Source: JBCAXA01 sp038534295 (GTDB lineage Bacteria; Pseudomonadota; Gammaproteobacteria; Steroidobacterales; Woeseiaceae). From it: a DNA stretch of 64,000 bases. Where the stretch lies: contig JBCAXA010000006.1 of assembly GCA_038534295.1 (NCBI GenBank), forward strand, positions 1 through 64,000, given 5' to 3'. How positions within the stretch are numbered: the stretch's first letter is position 1; every line of letters begins with the position of its first letter. The notes under the pieces were generated by a model. The model had not been told where the DNA came from, did no database searches, and was given only the letters and a program-made list of their open reading frames with translations. A program made the translations under genes and the position numbers. Of this stretch, positions 35,150-44,244 are shown piece after piece.

Positions 35150-35378
35150 ATTGAATTATGTTCAAATCCTTGTCGTGCGCGCCGCCAAAGTGAGCAGTGC
35201 TTTTCCGGCTGCGGTACGCGTCCCTGCACGAGCCGAGAATCTTACGTTCAGTCTCCGATTATGCCACAGGGGTGCTTGGCGAGCGGTCGGCACGCCGTCA
35301 CGTTTTGACGAACTCCGGTACAATCGCGCGCCGCCGCGCCGTTCTCGCGCCGGCTGCCGACATTGGAGATTCGTCCCC

Positions 35379-36452
35379 GTGACTAGCGAACCCAGCACTG
35401 AATCGCTGCAGCAAATTGCGTTTCCAGGCCGCCCCCATACGCTCGGTGAGCTCGGCACATTCGATATCGACGAGACGCCCGGCAGCCGCCGAATCGAGTA
35501 TCGGGCTCGGTTTGTGACTACCGAGGTTGCGGCAGCGCTACAGGCCGAAATCGCGGCCAGCGTTGCCGGTACCGAACTGGCCGATGCCGACGTGCGTATT
35601 GCACAGACGATCGAGCCCACCGCCGTGCAACGCGGTCTGGCGCCACTGCCCGGCGTTGCAAATCTAATCGCCGTAGCGTCTGGCAAAGGCGGCGTTGGTA
35701 AGTCGACCACGGCCGTTAACCTCGCGCTCGCGCTGCATTCGCTCGGTGCCCGCACTGGGCTGTTGGACGCTGACATCTACGGCCCGAGCCAACCACGCAT
35801 GTTGGGACTGACGAACGCGCATCCAGAAAGCACGGACGGCAAAACCCTGCTGCCTCTCGAGGCCCACGGGTTACAGACCATGTCGGCCGGGTTCCTGGTC
35901 GACGAGGCGCAGCCGATGGTTTGGCGTGGCCCGATGGTTACGCAGGCGCTCAATCAGATTCTGACCCAAACCGCGTGGCGCGAGCTCGACTACCTGATCG
36001 TCGACATGCCGCCCGGTACCGGCGATATTCAGCTCACCCTGAGTCAGCGTGTACCGGTGGCCGGTGCGGTCATTGTGACCACGCCGCAAGACATCGCTTT
36101 GATCGATGCTCGCAAAGGCCTCGCCATGTTCCGCAAGGTGGGGATCGACGTGCTCGGTGTCGTTGAAAACATGAGCACGCACATCTGCACGTCCTGCGGG
36201 CACGAGGAGGCCATCTTCGGTGCCGGCGGCGCCGAGCGGCTGGCGGCAGAGGAGAACATCGCCGTGCTCGGTCGCCTGCCGCTCGATGCCAACATTCAGC
36301 GTTCGACCGACAGCGGGCGACCGACCGTGATCGCCGAACCGGACGGTCCGGCAGCGGCACACTATCGCGAGATCGCAATGCGCGTCAGTCTCGCGCTGGC
36401 GCGGACGCGTCTCGAGCATGCGCATAAATTCCCCAAAATCGTTGTTGAGTAG
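35379..36452 (+). CDS. apbC: Iron-sulfur cluster carrier ATPase ApbC/Mrp
   Basis: A 357-residue ParA/MinD-type P-loop protein that carries Fe-S clusters. The deviant Walker A is SGKGGVGKST (101-110), followed by LLDADIYGPSQPRMLG, DYLIVDMPPGTGD and the cluster-binding CTSC motif. The N-terminal about 85 residues are a diverged FSCA/DUF59-like domain. The GTG at 35379, preceded by GGAG, is chosen; the open frame continues back to 34932, but that part is antisense to the kinase gene. dcd follows after 7 bp. Confidence 0.95.
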   Translation: MTSEPSTESLQQIAFPGRPHTLGELGTFDIDETPGSRRIEYRARFVTTEVAAALQAEIAASVAGTELADADVRIAQTIEPTAVQRGLAPLPGVANLIAVASGKGGVGKSTTAVNLALALHSLGARTGLLDADIYGPSQPRMLGLTNAHPESTDGKTLLPLEAHGLQTMSAGFLVDEAQPMVWRGPMVTQALNQILTQTAWRELDYLIVDMPPGTGDIQLTLSQRVPVAGAVIVTTPQDIALIDARKGLAMFRKVGIDVLGVVENMSTHICTSCGHEEAIFGAGGAERLAAEENIAVLGRLPLDANIQRSTDSGRPTVIAEPDGPAAAHYREIAMRVSLALARTRLEHAHKFPKIVVE

Positions 36453-36459
36453 GCCCTCA

Positions 36460-37026
36460 ATGAGTATCAAATCCGATCGCTGGATCCGCCGCATGGCCGC
36501 CGAGCACGGCATGATCGAACCGTTTGAACCGGGTCAGGTCCGCAGCGTCGATGGCCAGCGCGTCGTGTCGTACGGGACGTCGAGCTACGGCTATGACGTG
36601 CGCTGTTCGCCCGAGTTCAAGATCTTCACGAACATCAACTCGGCCGTTGTCGATCCGAAAGCGTTCGATGCCGGCAGCTTTGTCGACGTCGAAGCGGACG
36701 TCTGCATCATCCCGCCGAACTCGTTCGCGCTAGCACGCACTGTTGAATACTTTCGCATTCCGCGCACGGTGTTGACGGTGTGTCTTGGCAAGTCCACCTA
36801 CGCGCGCTGCGGGATCATCGTCAACGTAACGCCGCTGGAGCCGGAGTGGGAGGGGCAGGTCACGCTCGAGTTTTCGAACACGACGCCGTTGCCCGCCAAG
36901 GTCTACGCCAATGAAGGCGTTGCGCAGATGCTGTTCTTCGAGTCGGACGAGGCCTGCGAGGAATCGTATCGGGACCGTGCCGGCAAATATCAAGGGCAGA
37001 CCGGCGTTACGCTGCCGCGCGCCTGA
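36460..37026 (+). CDS. dcd: dCTP deaminase
   Basis: Dcd converts dCTP to dUTP for thymidylate synthesis. SSYGYDVR, GKSTYARCGI and the catalytic-Glu segment TPLEPEWEGQVTLEFSN are typical. The start at 36460 (MSIKSDRWIRRMA) gives 188 residues, as in other bacteria. The last 37 bases overlap the 3' end of the opposing DUF3108 gene. Confidence 0.97.
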   Translation: MSIKSDRWIRRMAAEHGMIEPFEPGQVRSVDGQRVVSYGTSSYGYDVRCSPEFKIFTNINSAVVDPKAFDAGSFVDVEADVCIIPPNSFALARTVEYFRIPRTVLTVCLGKSTYARCGIIVNVTPLEPEWEGQVTLEFSNTTPLPAKVYANEGVAQMLFFESDEACEESYRDRAGKYQGQTGVTLPRA

Positions 37027-37730
37027 TCGAGCCAGGCAAACGATTTGAGGTTTGCGGTGCCCTGGACTTTGCCGTCCTTGAGTCGCTGAATGCGGACCGG
37101 CTGGTAGCCGAGCGCGGGCGCCGCCCAAATCCGCGTGGTCCGACTCGAGTTACCGCGGCGGCGCTCGATCACGACCGTCTCATAACTGCCGGCATCGACT
37201 TTGATTGTTTCCGTGCCGAGACCCTTGTACGCGACGTTGTGTACTTCATTGCGATCGACCACGCGTAACGTGAAATCGGTCTCGCCGTTATCTAGGCGTT
37301 GCGCCACGATGTGTTCTTCGACGATTTTGTCGAACGCGCCATCGGCGACGTCGAGCTCGACCGCAGCGGAGCGATAGGTGCTCGCGGCAGTGCCGTCATC
37401 GAAACGTACCGTCACTGATTTGCCCTTGCCGGGTTTGCCATCGACGTACGCATAGTACTGCGGCTGGATGCCGTCGTTGGCCCACATAAACGTGCCGCAT
37501 TCGAGCGCGCCATCGCGACGAATCAATCGCGCCAGGCCGCGCGGCTCGCTGTAACGACGAAACGCGATGGCGTCGCCGCTCGTGTAACGGCCCGCCTCGA
37601 TCTCAATACGAATGCCTGAAAAACGACCGCTATAGACCGCCTCGAACGGCCGTGGCTCAACCGTTGCGTGCGCACTACCGATTGTTAGCACGACGATCGC
37701 GATGATCAGTCGGTGAGTTGCTGCGGCCAT
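36990..37730 (-). CDS. DUF3108-family exported protein
   Basis: A 246-residue protein with a signal peptide (about 1-22, ending AHA) and a beta-rich DUF3108 domain (FEAVYSGRFSGIRIE; VEEHIVAQRLDNGETDFTLRVVDR; GSYETVVIERRR; RIWAAPALGYQPVRIQRLKDG). The family sits beside purN in many gammaproteobacteria and is thought to be periplasmic; its role is unknown. Its start overlaps the purN stop by 25 bp. Confidence 0.88.
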   Translation of the reverse strand: MAAATHRLIIAIVVLTIGSAHATVEPRPFEAVYSGRFSGIRIEIEAGRYTSGDAIAFRRYSEPRGLARLIRRDGALECGTFMWANDGIQPQYYAYVDGKPGKGKSVTVRFDDGTAASTYRSAAVELDVADGAFDKIVEEHIVAQRLDNGETDFTLRVVDRNEVHNVAYKGLGTETIKVDAGSYETVVIERRRGNSSRTTRIWAAPALGYQPVRIQRLKDGKVQGTANLKSFAWLDQARGSVTPVCP

Positions 37731-38380
37731 GCAATCAGTACTCCGTGTTGGTCAAACCGCGCTTGCAGCGGCGCCGTCAATGGCGAGTCGTCGAGCCATA
37801 TCGATCCGCTCTCTGCATGCGCGCGCCCCGCTGCGATGAGCTCAACGGCGGCAGGGTAGATCCTATGTTCTGCTTTATGAATCCTCGCTGAAAGCGCCGC
37901 TTCGTCGTCGTCGGCCAGCACCGGCACGGACGCCTGAATGAGCACCGGGCCTGCGTCCAGCTCGCTCGTAACGAAATGCACGCTCGCACCGCTTTCCGCG
38001 TCGCCGGCGTCTAGGACGCGTTGATGGACGTTTAGGCCGCGGTACTTCGGCAACAGCGATGGATGAATATTGACCAGCCGGCCGGCATGGCGGGCAACGA
38101 AACCGGCCGACAGGATGCGCATGAATCCGGCCAACACGATCAGCTGAGGATCATAGGGCGCGAGCGCTGCGTCGATGCGCGTGTCGTAGTCTTCGCGGCT
38201 CTCGCCGCGCCGCGGTTTCACGACATGGGTCGGCAAATTGCAACGGCGGGCATGCGCGAGGCCAGCGGCGTCGCGATTGCTCAGCACCGCAACGGTGCGC
38301 CGTGCCGCGGCGTCCTCTGCAGCGAGCAGCGCCGCGAGATTGGAGCCGTTGCCGGAAATCAGCACGACAATGCGCGTCAT
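37706..38380 (-). CDS. purN: Phosphoribosylglycinamide formyltransferase (GART)
   Basis: PurN adds the first formyl group in purine synthesis, using 10-formyl-tetrahydrofolate. SGNGSNLAALL binds substrate, VNIHPSLLPKYRGLN carries the catalytic His, and SELDAGPVLIQ the catalytic Asp region. The start at 38380 (MTRIVVLISG) gives 224 residues and lies 2 bp after the purM stop, so the two are coupled. Confidence 0.96.
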   Translation of the reverse strand: MTRIVVLISGNGSNLAALLAAEDAAARRTVAVLSNRDAAGLAHARRCNLPTHVVKPRRGESREDYDTRIDAALAPYDPQLIVLAGFMRILSAGFVARHAGRLVNIHPSLLPKYRGLNVHQRVLDAGDAESGASVHFVTSELDAGPVLIQASVPVLADDDEAALSARIHKAEHRIYPAAVELIAAGRAHAESGSIWLDDSPLTAPLQARFDQHGVLIAWPQQLTD

Positions 38381-38382
38381 GG

Positions 38383-39414
38383 TCAGGCGATCTGAAATCC
38401 GCGTTCGCCGGCTTCGATACGACCGATTTGCCACGCATCAACGTCATTTTGGCGAACTATTCGCAGCGTCTCCTCGGCGGTACCGCGAGGCACCACCAAG
38501 ACCATGCCTAGCCCGCAGTTGAACGTGCGTAGCATCTCTTCGTCGCTGACACCGCCGCGAGTTTGCAGCCAGTCGAACACCGGCTGGCGCGGCCAGCGGT
38601 CGCGAAACACGCGCGCAACGCAGCCGTCGGGCAACATACGCGGCACGTTTTCCGGCAGTCCACCGCCCGTGATATGAGCGATGCCGCGCACGTCGACGGC
38701 GCGCTGTAGTGCCGCCAGCGCTGGCGCATAAATGCGGGTGGGTTCGATCAGCGCATCGCCCAGCAAGATGCCGTTGCCGAGATCGGTTTCGAGCGGCGCG
38801 GCGCTGTCCGCAACGATACGCCGAACGAGCGAATAGCCATTCGAGTGCGGACCGCTCGAGCCGAGACCGATCAACGTATCGCCGATTTCGATGTTATGGC
38901 CATCGATGATCGCGTCGCGGTTGACGACCCCGACGCAAAAACCGGCGAGGTCATAGTGGCCGGCGGCATACATGCCCGGCATCTCTGCGGTCTCACCACC
39001 AATCAGTGCGCAGCCGGCCATCGTGCAGCCGGCGGCGATGCCGGACACCACCGCCTCGGCCTGCCCGACATTGAGCTCGCCACACGCAAAGTAGTCGAGA
39101 AAAAACAGCGGCTCAGCGCCTTGCGCAATAACGTCGTTAACGCACATCGCGACGAGATCGATACCAATGCGCTCATGCGCATCGAGGTCGCGGGCCAGCA
39201 GCAGTTTGGTGCCCACGCCGTCCGTGCCGGAAACGAGCACCGGGTCAGGGTAGCGTTCGCGGTCGAGCGCAAACAGCGAGCCGAATCCACCGATGCTCGC
39301 GAGCACCTCAGGGCGATGTGTCTTGGCGACGATTGGCCGCAACTTTGCGACCAACTCGTTACCAGCGTCGATGTCGACGCCAGCATCCTTGTAGGTGAGG
39401 CGGGTCTTCGTCAT
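38383..39414 (-). CDS. purM: Phosphoribosylformylglycinamidine cyclo-ligase (AIR synthetase)
   Basis: PurM closes the imidazole ring in purine synthesis. At 343 residues it is standard; VSGTDGVGTKLLLA, LIGGETAEMPGMY and GLGSSGPHSNGYSL are diagnostic. It is transcribed with purN and DUF3108 and diverges from the DUF2066 operon across 102 bp. Confidence 0.97.
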   Translation of the reverse strand: MTKTRLTYKDAGVDIDAGNELVAKLRPIVAKTHRPEVLASIGGFGSLFALDRERYPDPVLVSGTDGVGTKLLLARDLDAHERIGIDLVAMCVNDVIAQGAEPLFFLDYFACGELNVGQAEAVVSGIAAGCTMAGCALIGGETAEMPGMYAAGHYDLAGFCVGVVNRDAIIDGHNIEIGDTLIGLGSSGPHSNGYSLVRRIVADSAAPLETDLGNGILLGDALIEPTRIYAPALAALQRAVDVRGIAHITGGGLPENVPRMLPDGCVARVFRDRWPRQPVFDWLQTRGGVSDEEMLRTFNCGLGMVLVVPRGTAEETLRIVRQNDVDAWQIGRIEAGERGFQIA

Positions 39415-39466
39415 AAGGTCAATGGCACTACGGCGCAGCGGGCGAACCTGTGTCCGCCAAGCCCGC

Positions 39467-39472
39467 TATAAT
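39467..39472 (+). promoter_or_regulatory. Consensus -10 box (TATAAT) ahead of the DUF2066 operon
   Basis: A perfect TATAAT lies 44 bp before the DUF2066 start in the divergent gap from purM. The -35 region at the matching distance is poor. It probably drives the DUF2066-hda gene run. Confidence 0.5.
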
Positions 39473-39516
39473 GCGAAGTCGCGTGGCAAAACCACTAACG
39501 ATGGAGCGCTCGAAAG

Positions 39517-40590
39517 TTGAAGTGTAGCGCGTTGCGTGCCCTGCTGGCGACGCTCGCCGTCGGCGTCGGCACCGTACCACTTGTCGCCACGGCGGCCGAA
39601 GTCAGCGGGCTGTTCACGGCCGAAGTCGAATACGACAAATCCGCTGTCGACGGCCGCAAGTCGGCATACGGCGATGCGCTCGGGCGTGTCATCGGTCGGT
39701 TGATCGATCGACAGAGCGCCGATCCGCTGGCGATAGAGGCGGTGCTGGAAGAGCCCGCTCGCTGGGTTATTGGCTACCGCGACAGCGGTGCCGAGCGTCT
39801 GTGGGTGTCGTTTGACGGGCCGTCATTGGTTGCAGCCTTGCGCCGGCAGGGTGTTGCCGTTTGGGGCAGCGATCGGCCGCTAACCATCGTCTGGCTGGCC
39901 GTTGACCGTGGTGGCGGTGAGCGGGAGATCCTGTCGTCGAGTTCGCAAAGCGCACTCGGTTCGCGCGCCCGCCGCGCCGAGCCGGCCGATTATCTCCGCG
40001 AGCGTCTCGAGCAGGCCGCCAGTGATCGCGGTCTGCCGATCGTACTGCCACTCATGGACGGTGAAGACCAATCGCGTGTGGAGTTCGCCGACGTTTGGGG
40101 CGATTTCGACGAGGTGCTGCAGGAAGCAACGGCGCGCTACGGGGCTGTCAGCATTCTCAGCGGACGCGCTGCGCCGGGACAGGCCGAAGCCATTCGTTGG
40201 ACCTGGCGTTTCGCCGGCAACGATGTGGAGTTTGTCGGCGGGGTCGAACGCGCGGTCCAGCGCATCGGTCGCGAAATGTCGGCAGCGCTTGCGCTCGCAA
40301 ACCCTGACGACGTGCGTCGCGTCACCGTGACCGTCGATGCTGTGGATAGCGTCGACGGGTTTGGTCGGCTGATGCAATTCCTGCGGCGCCAACCGCTCAT
40401 TCGCCGTGTCGACGTCCTCGGCATGGATCGACACATACTCGAGCTCGAACTGCACTACGTCGGATCGATGGAACGGATCGATCGTCTGCTCGCGAGCTTT
40501 CCCTACCTCGAACCCATCACGACACCGGTGCAGACCGATCCGAGTCTCGCCGTGCTGTCGGCCGGTCGTTACTTCCGGTTACGCAATTAG
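39517..40590 (+). CDS. DUF2066-domain exported protein
   Basis: A 357-residue protein with a TTG start, a signal peptide (about 1-26, ending ATAA) and a DUF2066 domain (SGLFTAEVEYD, AYGDALGRVIGRL, SDRPLTIVWLAVD). The family is found beside purM and hda across gammaproteobacteria; role unknown, probably periplasmic or envelope-associated. Opens a run of four plus-strand genes. Confidence 0.9.
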   Translation: MKCSALRALLATLAVGVGTVPLVATAAEVSGLFTAEVEYDKSAVDGRKSAYGDALGRVIGRLIDRQSADPLAIEAVLEEPARWVIGYRDSGAERLWVSFDGPSLVAALRRQGVAVWGSDRPLTIVWLAVDRGGGEREILSSSSQSALGSRARRAEPADYLRERLEQAASDRGLPIVLPLMDGEDQSRVEFADVWGDFDEVLQEATARYGAVSILSGRAAPGQAEAIRWTWRFAGNDVEFVGGVERAVQRIGREMSAALALANPDDVRRVTVTVDAVDSVDGFGRLMQFLRRQPLIRRVDVLGMDRHILELELHYVGSMERIDRLLASFPYLEPITTPVQTDPSLAVLSAGRYFRLRN

Positions 40591-40601
40591 CGCAGGCGAC
40601 G

Positions 40602-41150
40602 ATGGCTTGGCTGCCGAACGCGCTGACGGTGATGCGCCTTGCGCTGACGCCATTGATTTATTTTGCGATCGTCCGCCTCGAGTTTGGCGTCGCCCTCGCA
40701 CTGCTAGTCGTTGCCGGTTTCTCGGATTGGCTGGATGGGGTACTGGCGCGTCGCTATGGCTGGCAAACTCGACTCGGCTCGTTGCTCGATCCGATTGCCG
40801 ACAAGCTGTTGTTCGTTGCGGTGTTCGTCGGCCTCGTGTTGGTGGAGCTGATGCCGTTTTGGTTGGCTGCTCTGGCTATCGGGCGCGACTTGATCATTGT
40901 CGTCGGGGCGACCGTATACAACTTCGCCGTCGAACAACTCACCGGCTCGGCAACGCTGGTCAGCAAACTCAATACGCTGGTCCAAGGTGTCTATGCGTTT
41001 GCGCTACTCGGTACAGCCGCGTTGGGACGCGAGGCGCCGATGTTGATTCGCGGCCTGTCAGCGCTGCTCGTGTTGACGATTGTTGCTAGCGGTGTGCACT
41101 ACGTTGTGGCGTGGACGCTGAAAGCACGGCAAGGTATCGATCATGAATGA
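40602..41150 (+). CDS. CDP-alcohol phosphatidyltransferase (PgsA-like)
   Basis: A 182-residue inner-membrane enzyme. The CDP-alcohol motif DWLDGVLARRYGWQTRLGSL followed by LDPIADK has all the acidic residues that bind metal and CDP-diacylglycerol. Size and the N-terminus WLPNALTVMRL fit phosphatidylglycerophosphate synthases, but the acceptor alcohol cannot be read from sequence. It overlaps the next gene by 8 bp. Confidence 0.9.
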   Translation: MAWLPNALTVMRLALTPLIYFAIVRLEFGVALALLVVAGFSDWLDGVLARRYGWQTRLGSLLDPIADKLLFVAVFVGLVLVELMPFWLAALAIGRDLIIVVGATVYNFAVEQLTGSATLVSKLNTLVQGVYAFALLGTAALGREAPMLIRGLSALLVLTIVASGVHYVVAWTLKARQGIDHE

Positions 41151-42204
41151 AACGCTCGAACGTCGCGCGCTTGCTGTTGTCGCGGTCATTGCCATCGGTT
41201 GGCTATTGAATTTGCTGTCACCGGTGCTGACACCATTTATCGCTGCAGCACTGTTGGCGTACATCGGCGATCCGATGGCCGATCAGTTAGAGCGACTCAA
41301 GTTGCCGCGATCCTTAGCCGTGCTGGTGGTTTTTCTCGTGACGTTCGTTGCGCTGGGAGCGATCGTCGTGCTCGTCATCCCGCTGGTTCGCTCACAGACC
41401 GCGGCGCTGCTCGAGGTCTTGCCGCGGTATGTCGAGTTTATCGAGCAGAACTGGTTACCGTACGTGTCGTCGACATTTCAAGAGAATGCCGACGACAGTG
41501 AGCTCGGTTTGCGCGCGTTTGTTGAGCAATACGGCAGCGTGGCCGGTGAGTGGGCGAGCGGCGTGTTGTCGTCGCTGGGCCGTTCCGGCAGCGCGCTATT
41601 GGCGGCGGTCGTCAGTCTGTTCTTGATTCCGGTATTAACGTTTTACCTGCTGCGCGACTGGGACGACATCATGTCCCGCTTAGGCAAGCTCATACCGCCG
41701 CAGCAACGTTCGACCGTATTGGCACTGGCGAGTGAGTCCGACGCCGTGCTCGGCGCCTTCCTGCGCGGCCAGCTCTTGGTCATGTTTGCACTAGCGTTGA
41801 TCTACACGGTTGGTCTCAGTGTGATTGGCTTGCCGTACGCGCTGGCCATTGGCGTCGTCGCCGGCCTGGTGAGCTTCGTGCCGTATCTTGGTCTGGTGTT
41901 CGGCATCGCGCTAGCTGGCATAACTGCGGTCAACGAGCCGAACGGCATGCTGATGCTAGCGCTGGTGGTGGTTGTTTTTGTCGTTGGGCAAATGATCGAA
42001 GGCATGGTGCTGACGCCGAAACTGGTCGGCGATCGCATCGGTTTGCACCCGGTTGTAGTGATTTTTGCGGTCATGGCATTCGGTCAGCTATTCGGTTTCT
42101 TTGGCGTGTTGCTGGCGCTGCCGGCGGCGGCGGTGCTCAGCGTGATCGTGCGGTTTTTCTACGACCGCTACGCACCACCGGAGCCCGACGACGGGCCAAG
42201 CTGA
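41143..42204 (+). CDS. AI-2E-family transporter (PerM-like)
   Basis: A 353-residue membrane protein with about eight helices. The family core is visible in LSPVLTPFIAAALLAYI near the N-terminus, PYALAIGVVAGLVSFVPYLG, and GMVLTPKLVGDRIGLHPVVV. Members include PerM and exporters of signals or Na+/H+ exchangers; the substrate is open. It stands 3 bp before hda, a common neighbour. Confidence 0.92.
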   Translation: MNETLERRALAVVAVIAIGWLLNLLSPVLTPFIAAALLAYIGDPMADQLERLKLPRSLAVLVVFLVTFVALGAIVVLVIPLVRSQTAALLEVLPRYVEFIEQNWLPYVSSTFQENADDSELGLRAFVEQYGSVAGEWASGVLSSLGRSGSALLAAVVSLFLIPVLTFYLLRDWDDIMSRLGKLIPPQQRSTVLALASESDAVLGAFLRGQLLVMFALALIYTVGLSVIGLPYALAIGVVAGLVSFVPYLGLVFGIALAGITAVNEPNGMLMLALVVVVFVVGQMIEGMVLTPKLVGDRIGLHPVVVIFAVMAFGQLFGFFGVLLALPAAAVLSVIVRFFYDRYAPPEPDDGPS

Positions 42205-42207
42205 GCC

Positions 42208-42885
42208 ATGGCGCAGATCCCGCTCGGGCTGCATCTCGATGCGCGGGCTGATTTCGGAAGTTTTCATCCGGCCGGCAATGAACTGGTGGTCGCCGCGCTG
42301 CGCAACGTTGCGCCGCCCGGCGTTTTTCTGGACGGCCCGTCGGGCGCCGGTAAAAGTCATCTGCTGCAGGCGTTTGCTGCCGGCAACGACGCGCCGTATG
42401 CGGCGCTGCGCGCGATGGCGGCGCCTGGAACACTGGCCGGCAGCGATCGGAGTTGTGCGCTGGCGCTCGATGATGTTGATGCGGTGCTCGGCGATCCTGC
42501 CTGGGAGCGCGCTCTGTTCGCGTTGGTCGAGCGGGTCGTTGCGGCCGGTGGCTGCGTGGTAGCGTCCGCATCACTCGCCGCGCGTCACCTGCATTTCGAT
42601 TTACCCGACCTCGGGAGTCGTCTGGCGGCGTTGCCGGCCTTTCGCCTGCAGCCGCTCGACGATGCCGGCAAGCTCGCTGCGCTGCGACTGCGTATGACTC
42701 AGCGTGGCCTTACGGCCGAGGATCAAACGCTGCGTTACCTCATCGAGCACACCAAACGTGATATGTCCTCGCTGGCCAATACCTTGGACGCGTTGGACCG
42801 GCAGTCGTGGGAAACCGGCCGTCGTTTGACCGTGCCGTTTATTCGCGCGTATCTCGACGCCGTGTCATCCGGGTCGCGGGGATGA
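42208..42885 (+). CDS. hda: DnaA regulatory inactivator Hda
   Basis: Hda is a DnaA-like AAA+ protein that, with the sliding clamp, stimulates hydrolysis of ATP-DnaA. The N-terminal QIPLGLHLD fits the clamp-binding motif, GPSGAGKSHLLQA is Walker A, and ALALDDVDAV Walker B. FDLPDLGSRLAA and LRYLIEHTKRDMSSLANTLD match. Length is 225 residues; no helix-turn-helix follows, unlike DnaA. The 3' end overlaps the opposing DUF2069 gene by 47 bp. Confidence 0.95.
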   Translation: MAQIPLGLHLDARADFGSFHPAGNELVVAALRNVAPPGVFLDGPSGAGKSHLLQAFAAGNDAPYAALRAMAAPGTLAGSDRSCALALDDVDAVLGDPAWERALFALVERVVAAGGCVVASASLAARHLHFDLPDLGSRLAALPAFRLQPLDDAGKLAALRLRMTQRGLTAEDQTLRYLIEHTKRDMSSLANTLDALDRQSWETGRRLTVPFIRAYLDAVSSGSRG

Positions 42886-43198
42886 GGGCGAAAAAGGCGA
42901 GCAAGGTGATGGCGGTGAACGCAATGGCAGCGCGCGCGGCCGCGCCATAAGCAACAATGTCCATGGTGCCGGCGACGGTGTACAGGATCGCCATCAACAT
43001 CGCGTAGCCATATGAGTTGCGCCAGCGGCCGAGCATCGCGACGGCGAGCAGCGCCCAGCTGCCGACGCCGGAAATCCAGACCGCCAACGGCACGGGCAGC
43101 GGCGCTACGGCGAGCCAGATTGTTCCCGCAACACCGACCACGCCCCAGATGATCAGCGCCTGTTTTTCGGCCGCAGCAAGCTTGGCGTCATCGCTCAT
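42839..43198 (-). CDS. DUF2069-family membrane protein
   Basis: A 119-residue protein with about four hydrophobic helices (IIWGVVGVAGTIWLAVAP; WISGVGSWALLAVAM; YAMLMAILYTVAGTMDIV; AIAFTAITLLAFFALIPA). Small DUF2069 proteins occur next to wrbA in gammaproteobacteria; function unknown. The start at 43198 (MSDDAKLAAAEK) overlaps the wrbA stop by 11 bp; an in-frame extension to 43360 lies inside wrbA and is rejected. Confidence 0.85.
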   Translation of the reverse strand: MSDDAKLAAAEKQALIIWGVVGVAGTIWLAVAPLPVPLAVWISGVGSWALLAVAMLGRWRNSYGYAMLMAILYTVAGTMDIVAYGAAARAAIAFTAITLLAFFALIPATRMTRRRDTRE

Positions 43199-43799
43199 GC
43201 GATTCGCTACCAAGCGTTTTGCTGAGCCGCGCAAGGCGTTGACCGAGCGCGCGGGCGATGGCTCGTTCGTCGCCCGATAGGGTGCTGCCAGCGCTCTGGC
43301 TCGCGACGTGGCTCGGGCCATACGGCGTGCCACCGCTGGCAGTGCTCGACAGTTCGGCAACGCTGTAGGGCACGCCGGTCAACAACATGCCGTGATGCAG
43401 TAGCGGCAGCGCCATGCTGAGCAGCGTCGCTTCCTGGCCACCGTGCAGCGAGCTCGTTGAGGTAAAGACCGCTGCCGGTTTGCCGCTCAATGAACCGCTT
43501 AGCCAGTCGGTGCTGGTTGCGTCCAGGAAGTGCTTGAGCGGCGCCGCCATCATCCCGAAACGCGTCGGGCTGCCCAGCGCAAGGCCAGCGCAACCGCGCA
43601 GATCGTCATGCGTTGCGAACGGCGCGCCGGCTTCGGGTACCGCGCGCGCCGCGCCGTCGATGCCGGTTTGCACCTCGGGTACCGTGCGCAGCACCGCTTC
43701 GGCGCCAGCCACCGAATCCACGCCAAAGGCGATTTCATCCGCCAGCGAGCGCGTGCTGCCATGACGGGTGTAGTAGAGAACGAGTACGCGGGCGCTCAT
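43188..43799 (-). CDS. wrbA: NAD(P)H:quinone oxidoreductase, WrbA type
   Basis: A flavodoxin-like protein of 203 residues. LVLYYTRHGSTRSLADEIA is the FMN phosphate loop; GSPTRFGMMAAPLKHFLD and TSTSSLHGGQEATLL are WrbA signatures. It should reduce quinones by two electrons. Its start overlaps the stop of the ArsC-like gene (ATGA). Confidence 0.92.
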   Translation of the reverse strand: MSARVLVLYYTRHGSTRSLADEIAFGVDSVAGAEAVLRTVPEVQTGIDGAARAVPEAGAPFATHDDLRGCAGLALGSPTRFGMMAAPLKHFLDATSTDWLSGSLSGKPAAVFTSTSSLHGGQEATLLSMALPLLHHGMLLTGVPYSVAELSSTASGGTPYGPSHVASQSAGSTLSGDERAIARALGQRLARLSKTLGSESHER

Positions 43800-44146
43800 A
43801 GCAACTCTTTGATGCGCTCAGGCGGTCGGCCAAGCATCGCCCGACCGTCTGGCGCGACTACGATCGGTCGCTCGATCGCCGCTGGATGCGCGGCGAGCAG
43901 TTCAGCGATAGTCGCAATGTCCGCGCCATCGAGTTGCGTCGCTATGTCGAGTTGGCGCGCTTCCTTTGCGCGCACCAAGCTTGCCGGCGGCGTATCGAGC
44001 GCGGCCAAGAGTGACTCGATCGTTGCCGCGTCTGGCGGCGTGTCGAGGTAGCGTACGACGTCGATATCGACGCCTGCATCAGTGAGCAGCGCCAGTGCGG
44101 CGCGAGACTTCGAGCAGCGCGGGTTGTGAAATATCCGGAAAGGCAT
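43796..44146 (-). CDS. arsC: ArsC-family (arsenate reductase, glutaredoxin-type) protein
   Basis: A 116-residue thioredoxin-fold protein with the catalytic Cys11 in HNPRCSKSRAAL, LDTPPDAATIESLLA, RAKEAR and RPIVVAPDGRAMLGRPPE, the usual ArsC layout. No other arsenic gene is nearby, so it may be a general ArsC/YfgD-like reductase. The ATG at 44146 is chosen because the longer frame has no family similarity. It is coupled to wrbA and DUF2069. Confidence 0.88.
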   Translation of the reverse strand: MPFRIFHNPRCSKSRAALALLTDAGVDIDVVRYLDTPPDAATIESLLAALDTPPASLVRAKEARQLDIATQLDGADIATIAELLAAHPAAIERPIVVAPDGRAMLGRPPERIKELL

Positions 44147-44244
44147 GGTGACGACCGCGATTAAACGAGCCCGCAACCTTACCATCGTTATGCGCACGTC
44201 CCCGTGCGAAGTCGCGGGCAAAGCCTCTACGATCGCCGCGCCGG

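Noticed and set aside
35305..35324. TTGACG and TACAAT as an apbC promoter
   Set aside because: The spacer is only 8 bp, too short for a sigma-70 promoter.
34932..35378. N-terminal extension of apbC
   Set aside because: It is antisense to the 5' end of the kinase gene; GTG 35379 has a GGAG site and matches the family start.
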